From Xanthostigma xanthostigma (Eukaryota > Arthropoda > Insecta > Raphidioptera > Raphidiidae): a stretch of 64,000 nucleotides of DNA. The translations under genes were made by a program, and so were the position numbers. Positions 33,280-44,625 of the stretch are shown here, piece after piece (position 1 is the first letter of the stretch; each line of letters begins with the position of its first letter). The notes beneath the pieces are model-generated. The model saw only the letters and a program-made list of their open reading frames with translations. It was not told where the DNA came from and did no database searches. Location of the stretch: the NCBI GenBank assembly GCA_963575645.1, contig OY754471.1:31752401-31816400 (forward strand), in the 5' to 3' direction.

Positions 33280-35085
33280 TTTAATACTGAAGAATTTATT
33301 TTAACTGATTATTCATTATTAGCAATTATTTTTATTAAATAATGGTTAGTCAGCGTTACCATAGTACCCATTCTCATATGTGGCCAAAGTAATCGTTGAA
33401 CCTAACTAATTTGCACAATGCAGTTTTCCCTATGTACGGTTTTCTGTGATACACCCTGAATATATAAAAGATTAGCTCGTTTAATAATATAGGGAAAAAC
33501 CCCTACGTCGACTTTTTAGCCGTCTTTAAAACAGAGGTGGCCGAATTAAGGTAAATTGCTTTTAAAGGATAAAATTAAAATATTTTGAATTTGTTAATTT
33601 GAAAATTCAATCTTCCTTTAATCCGAAAGGCATTTAAGAAGTACTTAAGAAGATCATAAAAATACTCGTAAATTCGGAATTTTAAGTTTTGCACATCATT
33701 AATTATTTAAGTGGCCGATTTTTGGCGCTCTCACCCTAGGTAATTTTAAAAGAATACATATTTTCCAATACATGTAAATATACAAAAATAAAATAATGTA
33801 ACGACCTTTGCCGTCGAACGTCATAATTCCTCAATAAAAAAATTACATACAGATATTTTTATAGTAATATAAACAAAATAAATATAATTAATTGAATACA
33901 ATAAAATAATGCTATGTTATAATAAATTAACTATAAAAAATATACATAATATAAAATAGAAACAAAATAGATAAACACAATAATTGAAGGGAATACAAAA
34001 ATAAGTCAGTGACACTTGGTATTTTTTGTCACGTGTCGAATGCGTATCAACACCCATCAGGGACTCTCTTCGTGCAGAAAACACGGCAAGTAAAAACACC
34101 AATCGAAATAATCATTGCTTCGTAGATCGTCAGTAATGGCGTCGAGCTCACCCTGCTTGATAGAGTCAGTAGCGACGACGAGATTGAAAACGGGGACGAA
34201 CAAGTGACGAAGATGATATCGCGCCAAAATACAATCGAGCACTTCTTTGCCGTTCTTGTGTATCTCGAGCATCTTCGTTATCGCCGTGAGTTCCACATTT
34301 GTTAGAATGTACTCGTACATGTTTAATGCGTAGTAATCATCGTTGTGATCACGTTTAGTCGGAGAATCCAAAAATGTGTTTATCAATGTCGCATTTTTAT
34401 ACTTTTTTATAAAATAAGCAAAACTATTACCACTACGACAACCTCCACCGTACATCGCTCGTTCAACAATCACACGAGACAAATAAGTGGATTCCTGCTG
34501 CTTATCCCGCAAAACTTTGCACCAATAATGCACGGTGAGTGTTTCGTTGTCCGTCAAAATTCGACGTGTTAGAATTTCTTCAAATATGCTCATACCATAC
34601 TGTTTCCAAAAATGCAAAATTCTAGTTTCACAACAATAAAGACATGCTAATAAACAGCGATTTAAAACATTGATTGATTCGTCATTTAACACGTACGTTT
34701 CCAGAGTTTTTTCAATATTAATTTTTCCATTTAGGTCCCAATGAAAATTGTCTCCCATTCGAAGTACTTGACCTTTAAGGAAGTAATTCATTTCGTTCAA
34801 GCACACAATAATTTCTTCACACATTAATTTTACGCAAGCCACAATTTTGTTAATTTCAACTTTTGGTAGTTGCAATTTTCCGGCATTTCTGCAAGCAAAC
34901 GCCACAAATGTTTTATATTGTTTTAATGCACAACTCGGGCATCTTCTATCTTGAACTCTCAGCGATTTGTTAAATTCCATTTTTAAACATTTCGCACTGA
35001 CTAACTGGTTAACTATTATACTTCTGGCCAAAGACCCCAACGTTGACACTGTTGAAATTTTTGTTCTTTCCATTTTACCAAAAAC
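33280..35085. repeat. Segmental duplication, copy 1
   Basis: Colinear with 40187-42537 at high identity. It contains half of a CAGGGTG-type MITE (33300-33460), a non-coding 3' flank and the intact 338-codon ORF. The copies differ by a hAT MITE and small indels in copy 2. Similarity stops near ccattttaccaaaaac on the right and ttaatactgaagaa on the left. Confidence 0.85.
34057..35073 (-). CDS. Unrecognised 338-residue protein, intact copy
   Basis: A single open frame with a strong ATG context (aaaATGG) and no introns. I do not recognise the family. The protein is basic at the N-terminus (MERTKIS), has no obvious signal peptide or membrane segment, and carries a C-x2-C pair (RRCPSCALKQ), a Cys/Trp-rich middle (CLYCCETRILHFWKQYG) and a C-terminal half that looks helical (ITKMLEIHKNGKEVLDCILA, then RYHLRHLFVPVFNLV). 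The end is hydrophobic and aromatic (YFDWCFYLPCF). A paralogue with about 95% identity but broken reading frame lies at 40980-42520. Conservation of an open frame of this length in AT-rich DNA suggests it is, or was until recently, a real gene. It could be a lineage-specific multicopy family or an element-carried ORF. Confidence 0.7.
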   Translation of the reverse strand: MERTKISTVSTLGSLARSIIVNQLVSAKCLKMEFNKSLRVQDRRCPSCALKQYKTFVAFACRNAGKLQLPKVEINKIVACVKLMCEEIIVCLNEMNYFLKGQVLRMGDNFHWDLNGKINIEKTLETYVLNDESINVLNRCLLACLYCCETRILHFWKQYGMSIFEEILTRRILTDNETLTVHYWCKVLRDKQQESTYLSRVIVERAMYGGGCRSGNSFAYFIKKYKNATLINTFLDSPTKRDHNDDYYALNMYEYILTNVELTAITKMLEIHKNGKEVLDCILARYHLRHLFVPVFNLVVATDSIKQGELDAITDDLRSNDYFDWCFYLPCFLHEESP

Positions 35086-35553
35086 ACTAACTTTGAACTT
35101 AATTTAGTCACAAATTAATAGATAACGTAAAAGCTTATGCGACAACTGAGTGACCGAACAGAATCAGGTAGCCCTTTTATAAGGTCAAGAGGTAATAAGA
35201 GGTATCAATAGAGGTATAAACAGTAATTAAATTTTCAAGTCTTACAAATCTGTTATCTTTGCTTTCCGTTTACCTACAATAATGAAAAATCCATTGAATA
35301 TTTTGAGAGCTCTAAAACATGTTTTTTATAACTATATGAATTTCTAACGATGGTCTTCCTTAAACGTTGTATTATCGCCTTGTTGAGTTTAAACAATTTC
35401 TACCGTATCAATGTTGAACGTGTGAAGAAAACCAATTCCAAAAATATCACAATTATGCTGGAAACACTTTTAATGATCAGCTTTCGTAAAATACATCTTC
35501 AGATTAATTCTATCTACAATCAAAGTGCACAATTAACAATGTGCATTGTACAA
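35086..35553. other. Upstream flank of the 338-codon ORF, nothing recognised
   Basis: This would hold the promoter of the ORF on the minus strand, but I cannot identify a core promoter element with confidence. A plus-strand frame at 35350-35676 has no known motif and runs into the Helitron. Confidence 0.4.
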
Positions 35554-36212
35554 TCTATCTATCTATATAAAAATGAATCCCTATATCCCTTGGTCACGCC
35601 ATCACGCGTGAACGGCTGGACCGATTTCAATATTTTTTTTGTTGTGTTTGTTATTGCCAGGAGAAGGTTCTTATGACAGAAAAAATTCAAAAAATTGCGC
35701 GGAAAAAGAGAAAATTTAAGAAAACTTAACAACCATATTTCAATATTTTTTTTTGTTGTGTTTGTTATTGCCAGGAGAAGGTTCTTATGACAGAAAAAAT
35801 TTAAGAAAACTTAACAACCATATATCTAGATCGAGGATGTAAAAAAACTGAATATCGTTTAAAACAAATGCTTTTTTTCGAGCACGACGGCGCATTCGGA
35901 GTGAACCCTCGAAATAGAGCAAGTGTTTTAAAGACCAGTTATCCACGACTATTTTTTTTCGAGCACGACGGCGCAGCCGGAGTGCTCGAAATAGAGCAAG
36001 TGTTTTAACGACCAGTTATCCACGAATACTTTACGCTATTTTTTTTCGAGCACGACGGCGCAGCAGTAGTGCTCGACATACACCCATATACGCCCATAAT
36101 ATTTTAAAATAGCTAGCAATTAATAAAATAGATAGATAGATACATAGATGTTCCAATTAAATTGTTTTATTATTTCACTTTATACGTAGCGAAGCACGTA
36201 CAGGGTCGCTAG
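35554..36212 (+). mobile_element. Non-autonomous Helitron
   Basis: Begins TCTATCTATCTATATAAAAA after an A, continues with the typical cacgcgtgaacggctggacc phrase, and ends gtagcgaagcacgtacaggg then tcgCTAG followed by T (36209-36212). It is about 659 bp, with no helicase. It contains a direct duplication (ttgttattgccaggagaagg near 35640 and 35752) and three units of about 80 bp each starting tttttcgagcacgacggcgc. A second Helitron-like phrase (ctggagaacggcttgccgat) follows at 36259. Confidence 0.8.
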
Positions 36213-36503
36213 TATTTATATAAAATTCAAATGCCGCATGTAATGTCATAGCATCACTGGAGAACGGCTTGCCGATTTGGGTGATTTTTTTTTTGTATTA
36301 TAATGTTTCAATAAGTGAACAGCAGCTAGGCTTAACATAAACTGTTTTATTCAAAATCAAAAGTACAAAACGAAATATACATTATATAATAAACTATTGG
36401 AACTGTTATATCTCAAAACACTATAACACGTTCTCTCTAAAAAAATTAAATTAATTTCTTTGTTTTATACAATAGGTATATAATTTTTTTTCTTTTAAAA
36501 CTG

Positions 36504-39130
36504 TTAACGATCAGGAGGCTTACGATCCCTTACTGGATAACGATTTTGGGTATCCGGGTTAGTTTCTGAAGTACGAGTTGGTGACAATAATTTATTAGTT
36601 GCAATATCGTTATTAGAACTGGTATTGTCCTGATCATAATAAGGTTGAACTTGCGGTACTGTTAGAATGGAACTTTTACGTCCCGAAATTTGATCCATGT
36701 GTCTTCGCCATTTTAATTGCGGCTCATTAGTCGGATTTACAACATAAGACACCGGGTCGGTTTGATTGACAACTTTGGCCTTCGTCCACGAGTCCTTCAA
36801 TTTTCAATAATCTTTAACGAGAACATCGTCTCATAAGATCTAAACGCGATCGTAAATCTCTTTTTAACATTAACTGAGCCGGGCTAGCCTTTGTTGTTGC
36901 ATGGATAAAATTTCGGTAATTAAATAAATATTTGGAGATAGCATATTGCTATTTTTCATTAAAGCTTTCACACCATTTTTGAAATTTTTGACAGCGTTTT
37001 CCGCCAGTCCGTTTGTGGATGAGTGGTAAGGCGCAGCAAAAATATGTTCAATTCCCATTTTTAAAGTTATATTTTTTAATTCATGCGAAGTGAATGGAGG
37101 TGCATTGTCGGCCACAAATTGTACTGAAACCACAAAATGTGAAAAAATGTCTAATAAAGTTTTAATGACAGATGTCGCCACTTCGAATGAGCATCAATTA
37201 GCAATAAATAAGTATTTTTAAAGAATGGACCCAAAAAGTCTGCGTGTACTCGGTACCATGGAATTTTTGGCCATTCCATGGATGAATTTGAGAATGCAGG
37301 GGGCTTTGTTTTTGACACGATACACAAGCTTTGAAAAGCGCTTCGATACCAAAGTTTAATTCTGGCCACCAGATGTAAGATCTGGCTATCTCTTTGGTTT
37401 GAACTATGCCGAAATGCGCGTCATGTAACTCCAATAAAACTTGATTCTGTAGTTTAGCTGGTATAACTATACGATAGCCCCAGAGTATACAACCATGTTC
37501 TATATAAAGTTCATTTTTACCCAAAAAGAACGGTTTAAGTTCATCGGCCACATTCTCAGTCCATCCGTTCGAAATATAACGGTATACCTTTCCCAATGTC
37601 TCATCTGGTGGGATATGGGCAAGGTATCTCGTATGAAATTAAAATATGTTATTTCATTTTTATTATCCGAATTTTTTGCAAAAAGTGGTTTTCTAGATAA
37701 TAGATCTGCGATGTTTTCCTGCGATTTAACATACTTAATGTTACAATCGTAAGCCGACAAAAAACACACCATATCTCTGAATACGGCTAGCAGCCATCAC
37801 GGGTAGCCTTTTTTTGCCTAAAATGTAATCTAGGGGCTTGTGATCCGTCCATAATTCAAAAGTTCTGCCATAAAGAAATAAATAGAATTTTTTATTGCGA
37901 AAATTATCGCCAGAGCTTCTTTGTCTAGTTGAGAGTAACGTTTTTCACGTTGTGAAAGAGTGCGTGATGAAAAAGATATCGGTTTTACGGCTCCATCAGG
38001 CATTCTATGGGACAACACAGCTCCGAGGCCTATGGATGAGGCATCACAAGCCAGTAGTATAGGCAAATTATAATCAAAATGCGTTAACACGGAAGATTTT
38101 ACCAAAACTTTTTTTACATTGTTAAATGCGGATTCGCAGTCTTTGGACCATGTAAAGTGTACATCCTTCTTTAATAAATTGTATAACGGATACAACTGAC
38201 TGCTCATATTGGAAATGACTTTACTATAATAGGTAACTAGGCCGATAAAACTTTTTAGTTCCGATACATTACTAGGTCTTTCCATTTCAGTCATAGCTTT
38301 AATTTTAGATTGGTCCGTGTGCAATCCGTCTTTTTATAATATATGGCCTAAGAAGGAAACAGGCAACTCAAAGAAAATGCATTTATTTTGTTTAACCTTA
38401 AGACCACAGTCTTTCAAAATTTTAAAAACACTTTCGAGTTTACTTAAATGATCGGTTTCATCTTGACCTGAAATCAAAATATCATCGAGAAAAACTAAAA
38501 CACCCGGTACCTTATCAAACAACTGATCCATAAATCTTTGGAAAATTCCCAGCGCTGAAGAAATTCCGTAGGGTATGCCATTATAGCGAAATAAACCCTT
38601 GTGAGTTTAAATAGTTAAGTATTCTTTCGAGCTTTCGTCAATTAAAATTTGTTGGTAGGCGAATTTTAAATCAATTTTACTGAAAAACTTCCCACCATTC
38701 AACTTTGCAAAAACCTCTTGAATTCTCGGAATCGGATATTTATCAACATGCAGTGCGGGGTTAACTGTTGAACGATAACCACCGCAAATTCTTGTGCTTC
38801 CATCCCGTTTAAGGACAGGAACTATCGGTGTGCCCCAAGCACTAACATCAACGCGGGATAAAATACCTTCGTTGCAAAAGGAATGGGTCTAACTTTATGG
38901 AAGACCGGGGTCGCATTTTCTTTGTTTTGTAATTTAGCAACACCTTTGTTAAACGTTCCTAAAGAACCAGAAAAAATATCTTGATATGTATAAAGTACAT
39001 TAGCTATTTTATTCGGTTGTGTTGAAATAGAATTCAAATTGAAAATGTTAATATTTAGCTCTTTGATTAATATTATACTTTTTATATTAATATCGGCAAC
39101 TGATGATGGAAATTGTTCCCCAATAAACAG
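36504..39130 (-). pseudogene. Gypsy A polyprotein (RT, RNase H, integrase), broken
   Basis: Several frames, read right to left, carry the pol domains. A protease-RT linker and the start of RT are at 39130-38822. The RT palm, with the FLDDILI catalytic box, is at 38531-38334. The RT connection and RNase H (LLACDASSIGLGAVLSH; SQLDKEALAIIFA) are at 38324-37830. The integrase zinc-binding H-H/C-C motif (HDAHFG and CVSCQ) is at 37596-37198. The integrase core (VADNAPPF and NGLAENAVK) is at 37181-36870, and a C-terminal region at 36800-36504. At least five frame changes or stops separate these parts, so no functional polyprotein can be made. Confidence 0.88.
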
Positions 39131-39424
39131 ACAAAATCATATTTGTCACCATTATTGTCCAACCGGACGCTTATAGTGATAAAGAAGTTGGATTTTTCAA
39201 ATGGGAGTTTCTCCAAAACTTCGTCATGTACCGAACTCGTAATAAATGCTGATATAATTCAAATTTACATGCTGAAAGACTCGATGAATTAAAATTCTTA
39301 AATTTTTTTTCGAAATTATCATCAGATTTTTTTGATCTGTAAGTATTCGAGAATAGATAAAAGCGAACGTCATTAACATTTGAAGAGCAGGGCACTCTAT
39401 ACATATGACATACATTTTTCCAAA

Positions 39425-39636
39425 ATAATTAATGTACGCTCGAGTTTATGGTGTTTAAATAAATATTTAAACCAGTAGGTATAGTTGTAAAAATACTGAA
39501 TTTATTTAAACATAAAATACTTCTCTACAAAAAGGTTCATTAGGTACATAATGTAACTACATAATTAAATAATATAAATTCTTAATAACTATAAGCTAAA
39601 GCTTGGTATACCGTACATAAGCCAATCACTATGACA
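39425..39636 (-). repeat. LTR-like block, copy A
   Basis: Homologous to 42835-43028. On the minus strand it starts tgtcatagtgattggcttat and contains an AATAAA-type signal (tttaaataaattcag). In copy B the equivalent start is directly preceded by a polypurine tract, which supports the LTR reading. The inner boundary is uncertain. Confidence 0.6.
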
Positions 39637-39828
39637 TTTTGTAATTTGTTTCTTCCAAAGCCTACTAAGATTATAGAATATTTTCATACGTCAAAAATTG
39701 GTCTTTATAATATGATAAAATTTGTAAGAAAACAATTTTTTCCAATGACGACACCAAAACCTTTTTTCAGTAAATTACATCCAAATCGTTAGTGCCGTTT
39801 TCGAGAAAATATTTATATACATATTATA

Positions 39829-40375
39829 CAGGGTGTATCACAGGAAACCGTACATAGGGAAAAGTACACAGTACAAATTAGTTAAAATCAGAGGTTGCTT
39901 TGCCCTCTATTCAGAGGTCGTTACCATGGTTTACACTTTACATACCTAATGAAATCTATTCGGGATGGTGGCACAATCTGGATGAACTTAATCACAAAAT
40001 CGCCCAAGTATGTTTCAATGTGACTCCTGTAATGTTAGACAAAGTTTTTATAACCGATTAAGCTACTGATAAATCAAAATGGAGGTTTATTCGAACATTT
40101 GCTTTAATTTTGATATAAAAAAAAACTATTTTAGTTATAAATTTAAAAAAATTCTAAGTAAAAAATGGTTTCATTAAAAAAAATAAATTCGTTTAATAAT
40201 GAAGAATTTCTTGTAACTGATTATTCATTATTAGCAATTATTAATATTAAATAATGGTTAGTCAGCGTTACCATGGTACCCATTCTCATAATATATGTGG
40301 CCAAACTAATCGTTAATCCTAACTAATTTGCACAATAGAGTTTTCCCTATGTACGGTTTTATGTGATACACCCTG
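39829..40375. mobile_element. MITE with CAGGGTGTATCAC ends
   Basis: The element is 547 bp. Left end cagggtgtatcacagg; right end tgtgatacaccctg. The arms match for about 60 bp (gtacatagggaaaa, aaattagttaa). TA flanks both ends (39827-39828 and 40376-40377), so a Tc1/mariner-type MITE is likely. Half copies of the same sequence lie at about 33338-33460 and 62020-62152. Its right half is part of the segmental duplication. Confidence 0.82.
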
Positions 40376-40979
40376 TATATATAAAAGATAATATAGGGAT
40401 ATGGAAAATCCAAACGCCGACTTTTTAGCCGTCTTTAAGACAGAGGTGACCAAATTAAGGTAAATTGCTTTTAAAGGATAAAATTAAAATATTTTAATTG
40501 TTTGTTAATTTGAAAATTCAATCTTCCTTTAATCCGAAAGGCATTTTAGAAGTACTTAAGAAGATCATAAAAATACTCGTAAATTCGGAATTTTAAATTT
40601 TGCACATCATTAATTAATAATTTTAGTGGCCGACTTTTGGCGCTCTCACCCTAGGTAGATTTTAAAAGAATACGTATTTTCCAATCCAGGTAAATATCAT
40701 ACAAAAATAAAATAATGTAACGACCATTGCCGTAGAACGTCATGATTCCTCAATAAAAAAATTACATATAGATATTTTGATAGTAATATAAACAACATAA
40801 ATATAATTATTTGAATACACTAAAATAATGCTATGTTATAAGTAACTAGGAATAAAAAATATACCTACATAATATACAATAGAAACAAAATAGATAAGCA
40901 CAATAAATGAACGGAATACAAAAATAAGTCAGTGACACTTGGTATTTTTTGTCACGTATCGAATGCGTATCAACACCCA

Positions 40980-42520
40980 TCAGGGACTCTCTTCGTGCAG
41001 AAAACACGGCAAGTAAAAACACCAATCGAAATAATCATTGCTTCGTAGATCGTCAGTAATGGCGTCGAGCTCACCTTGCTTGATAGAGTCAGTAGCGACG
41101 ACGAGATTGAAAACGGGGACGAACAAGTGACGAAGATGATATCGCGCCAAAATACAATCGAGCACTTCTTTGCCGTTCTTGTGTGTCTCGAGCATCTTCG
41201 TTATCGCCGTGAGTTCCACATTCGTTAGAATGTACTCGTACATGTTTAATGCGTAGTCATTAGTGATGTGCCGGATATCCGTATCCGCGGATATCCGAGG
41301 AAAGATCCGTATCCGTTAGTTTTTGGCGGATCTTTTACCATATTAATTTTCAATTTATAGATGACATTTTACATATATAGGTGATTAGTTAATAATGAAA
41401 AACTGTTAAATTCCATTCAGATTATTTTTTATTTTATAAAATCGTACTTGGTACCTTTATATTTATCGTAGTGAGTACCATACCAATAGTCCATAACTCA
41501 AAGGTACTAAAAAACTATCTTTATAATGAGATATTGCACATCGATCTTTGGAAAGAGACAATCTGTTATGAGAATTAACTCTTGAAGAGGTCAATAACTT
41601 TTTCCCATAACAGATAGTCTCTTTCCAAAAGTCGATGTGCAATATTTACCTTTGCGTACTCTAAGAAAGTTAAGATCCGTATCCGTATCTGTATCCGCGG
41701 ATCTTGAAACAAAATATCCGTATTCAGATCCTTATCCGCAGATATACATTTTTAACGATCCGGCACATCACTAGTAGTCATCATCGTTGTTATGACGTTT
41801 AGCCGGTGAATCCAAAAATGTGTTTATCAATGTCGCATTTTTATACTTTTTTATAAAATAAGCCAAACTATTACCATCACGACAACCCCCACCGTACATC
41901 GCTCGTTCAACAATCACACGAGACAAATAAGTTGATTCCCGCTGCTTATCCCGCAAAACTTTGCACCAATAATGCACAGTGAGTGTTTCGTTGTCCGTCA
42001 AATGACGACGTTTTAGAATTTCTTCAAATATGCTCATACCATACTGTTTCCAAAAATGCAAAATTCTGGTTTCACAACAATAAAGACATGCTAACATATG
42101 CTAACAGCGATTTTAAACATTGATTGGATTCGTCATTTAACACGTAGATTTCCAGAGTTTTTTCAATATTAATTTTTCCATTTGGGTCCCAATGGAAATT
42201 GTCTCCCATTCGAAGTGCTTGACCTTTAAGGAAGTAATTCATTTCGTTCAAGCACAAAATAATTTCTTTACACATTAATTTTACGCAAGCCACAATTTTG
42301 TTAATTTCAACTTTTGGTAGTTGTAATTTTCCGGCATTTCTGCAAGCAAATGCCACAAATGTTTCACATTGTTTTAACGAACAACCCTGGCATCGTCTAT
42401 CTTGAACTCTCAACGATTTGTTAAATTCCATTTTTAAACGTTTCGCACTAACTGGTTAACTATTATACTTCTGGCCAAAGACCCCAACGTTGACACTGTT
42501 GAAATTTTTGTTCTTTCCAT
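40980..42520 (-). pseudogene. Broken paralogue of the 338-residue protein
   Basis: The reading can be followed from the ATG at 42520 to the stop at 40980, but it is interrupted three times. A 4-nt deletion near 42448 shifts the frame soon after the start. An insertion of about 10 nt (catatgctaa) with nearby changes shifts it again near 42095. A hAT MITE splits it at 41261-41773, in the codon run for the DDYYALNMYEY region. The two halves otherwise match the intact copy closely, so inactivation is recent relative to the duplication. Confidence 0.85.
41261..41773. mobile_element. hAT MITE inside the broken paralogue
   Basis: The element is 513 bp with ends tagtgatgtgccggat and, inverted, gatccggcacatcacta. 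Both sides carry the 8-bp duplication gtagtcat (41253-41260 and 41774-41781). The intact paralogue shows the empty site. An internal foldback (about 41529-41645, attgcacatcgatctttgga with its inverse) is nested in it. It is non-coding. Confidence 0.94.
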
Positions 42521-42540
42521 TTTACCATTTTTACCAAAAA

Positions 42541-43028
42541 TCATATTTGTCACCATTGATTGTCTAACCGAACCGTGATGGTGATAAAGAAGTTGGATTT
42601 TTCAAATGGGAGTTTCTCCAAAACTTCGTCACGTACCGAACTCGTAATAAATGCTGATATAATTCAACTTTACATGCTGGAAGACTCGATGAATCAAAAT
42701 TTTTGAATTTCTTTTTCGAAATTATCATCAGATTTTTTTGATCTGTAAGTATTCGAGAATAGATAAAAGCGAACGTTATTAACATTTGAAGAGTCAGGCA
42801 CTCTTACATGTGACATACATTTTTCCAAAATAATTAATGTTGGCTCGAGTTTGTGGTGTTTAAATAAATATTTAAACCAGTCGGTATTTGTAAGAATACT
42901 GAATTTATTTAAACATAAAATACTTCTCTACACAGAGGTTCATTACATAATGTAAACTACAGAATTAAATAATATAAATCCTTCATAACTATAAACTAAA
43001 GCTTGGTATACATAAGCCAATCACTACA
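42541..43028 (-). mobile_element. LTR of gypsy B followed by protease-like sequence
   Basis: The LTR start on the minus strand is tgtagtgattggcttatg at 43028. It is directly preceded by the polypurine tract ataaaaaaaggaaca, as expected for a 3' LTR of the element whose pol ends at 43059. Beyond the LTR (below about 42835) the sequence is not flanking DNA but a match to the protease-side segment of element A (frame 42785-42564). This order (pol, LTR, then internal 5' sequence) suggests a tandem or recombined element. Confidence 0.68.
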
Positions 43029-43058
43029 TGTTCCTTTTTTTATGTGGGACAAAACCTT

Positions 43059-44625
43059 TCAGGAGGTTTTACAGGTTCGTCCCGACTGTGTAATAATATT
43101 GGTGTATGTACACGGTTCAAATAAACTACTTAAATCCAGATCCTCGTCACTCATACTATCAGCTGTAGGCTCATTAATATTTAAGTCGTTAGCTGGTGTG
43201 GATGGAACAAAGATATTATTGTTGAACGGAAGAACTGGAGGTGTCAAAGAAATAAATTTTCTATTTCGCCTTAATACATTTCCTGTATCCATTTTAACAC
43301 TGTAAGATCGAGGCTTAGATTCACTTTTATTTAAAATGATACCCTTCTTCCACTCTCCATCTTGTTGAACTCTCACTTTTTGATCTCTGCCAAGAACTTT
43401 CAGCGGTTCAGCTTTTTTATCAAAGTAATATTTTTGTTCGATTTGTTTTTCCTCTAAATTAGACCTTATCTTCTTAACATTAACAGTTTTTGGCATTAAC
43501 TCTTTGTAACAAACCATGTAATTTTTTTCCCATGAGCAATTGGGAAGAGGCTCCAATTTCATCAGTTAACGGAGTGTTTCTATATTCAAGTAGTGCTAAA
43601 TAAATATCTTTATTGTCTGCCAAAGCTTTTTTTTAAATATTTTTTACGGTCTGTATGACTCTTTCTGACATACCGTTTGATTGTGGATATCTAGGTGAAC
43701 TGGTAATATGAACAAAATTCCAGTCTTTGGAAAACATTTTAAAACGGTCACTACTAAATTGAGGGCCATTGTCAGCCATACAACATTTTGAAAAATAATC
43801 AATCAATAATAGATAATTTTTCAAATAAATAAAATTGTCGACCAATTTTTTTCAGATTTGAATAATAGATAATCTTCAGCGTTAAAATAAAACAACTCCA
43901 TACCCACTTTTTCCCACGGTCTACTCGGAACATTATGCGGCATTAACGGTTCACTAGGACTTGAGTTTTTAAATTTACTGCAAATATCGCAAGATGATAC
44001 AACTTTGTATATATCTTTATTCATTTCCGGCCAGTATAAATAATGACGTGCTTTGGATTTACATTTTGCTATGCCTAAATGGCAATAGTGAATCACATTT
44101 AGCATTTCTACTCTTAGCGATTTCGGAACAATTTATTTATTATTTTTGAACAATAGTCCCGCATATTCAGATACATCGTGTATATACTTTTTATATTCAG
44201 CAGTTTCCGGGTCTACTTTAGATTTTGGCCACCCCTGACGTATATATTGTTTTGACAAACTTGGATCATTTTGCGTTTCAATTTTAAATTTATTAAGTTT
44301 ATTATCGCTTATTTCTAGATTTGTTATAGCTAGACAAACGTGAGCCTCGGCGTTATTTGTGCTGTCATCGTTTATGCAAGACTGTGTTACGTAAGCTCGA
44401 GAAAGAGCATCGGAAATTAATTGTTCTTTGCATTTTTTGTAACAAACTTCTAAATCAAATGATTGAAGCCTAATCAGCATGTGTTGTAAACGCAGTGTTG
44501 TGAAAATTGAAGGTTTTTTAAAAATCGTTATAAGGGGTTTATGGTCAGTCTCGATGCGCACTTTCTTTCCATAAATGTATTGTGAGAAGCGCTCACAGGC
44601 AAATACAATAGCATTGCACTCATTC
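43059..44625 (-). pseudogene. Gypsy B polyprotein 3' half (RNase H, integrase), broken
   Basis: From right to left: RNase H end (NECNAIVFACERFSQYIYG, then IETDHKPL) at 44625-44133; integrase zinc finger (HYCHLGIAKCK, CDICSKFK) at 44105-43880; integrase core at 43845-43633 with MADNGPQFSS and NGMSERVIQTVK; and the C-terminal region with a GRDQKVRVQQDGEWKKG segment at 43562-43059. Part of the core between IDYFSK and ADNGPQF is deleted, and a 40-bp insertion lies at 43821-43860. A stop separates the RNase H and zinc-finger frames. RT and everything upstream are missing, since a hAT sequence begins near 44625. Confidence 0.87.
43821..43860. mobile_element. 40-bp micro-insertion of the 'gtcgaccaa' terminal repeat
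   Basis: The insert tcaaataaataaaattgtcg / accaatttttttcagatttg is flanked by aataatagataatttt (43805-43820) and aataatagataatctt (43861-43876), a 16-bp target duplication with one difference. The insert is the outermost part of the repeat family bounding the composite at 17.3-21.9 kb. It disrupts the integrase core of gypsy B and so is younger than that element. Confidence 0.85.

Larger units (their letters stand above)
36304..39636 (-). mobile_element. Decayed Ty3/gypsy retrotransposon A
   Basis: On the minus strand the order is LTR-like block (39636-39425), protease-like segment (39404-39061), reverse transcriptase, RNase H and integrase (39037-36504). A 125-bp block with TGTT...AACA ends (36304-36428) follows the coding part and may be part of the 3' LTR, but it does not match the block at the other end. 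The element may thus be a chimera of two families. No gag with a zinc knuckle is visible. Confidence 0.7.
40187..42537. repeat. Segmental duplication, copy 2
   Basis: Colinear with 33280-35085. The extra length is explained by the 513-bp hAT MITE at 41261-41773 and small indels. The right edge abuts the gypsy-derived block at 42541; the phrase aaaatcatatttgtcacc at this edge also occurs at the inner edge of the equivalent block in gypsy A (39135). Confidence 0.85.
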
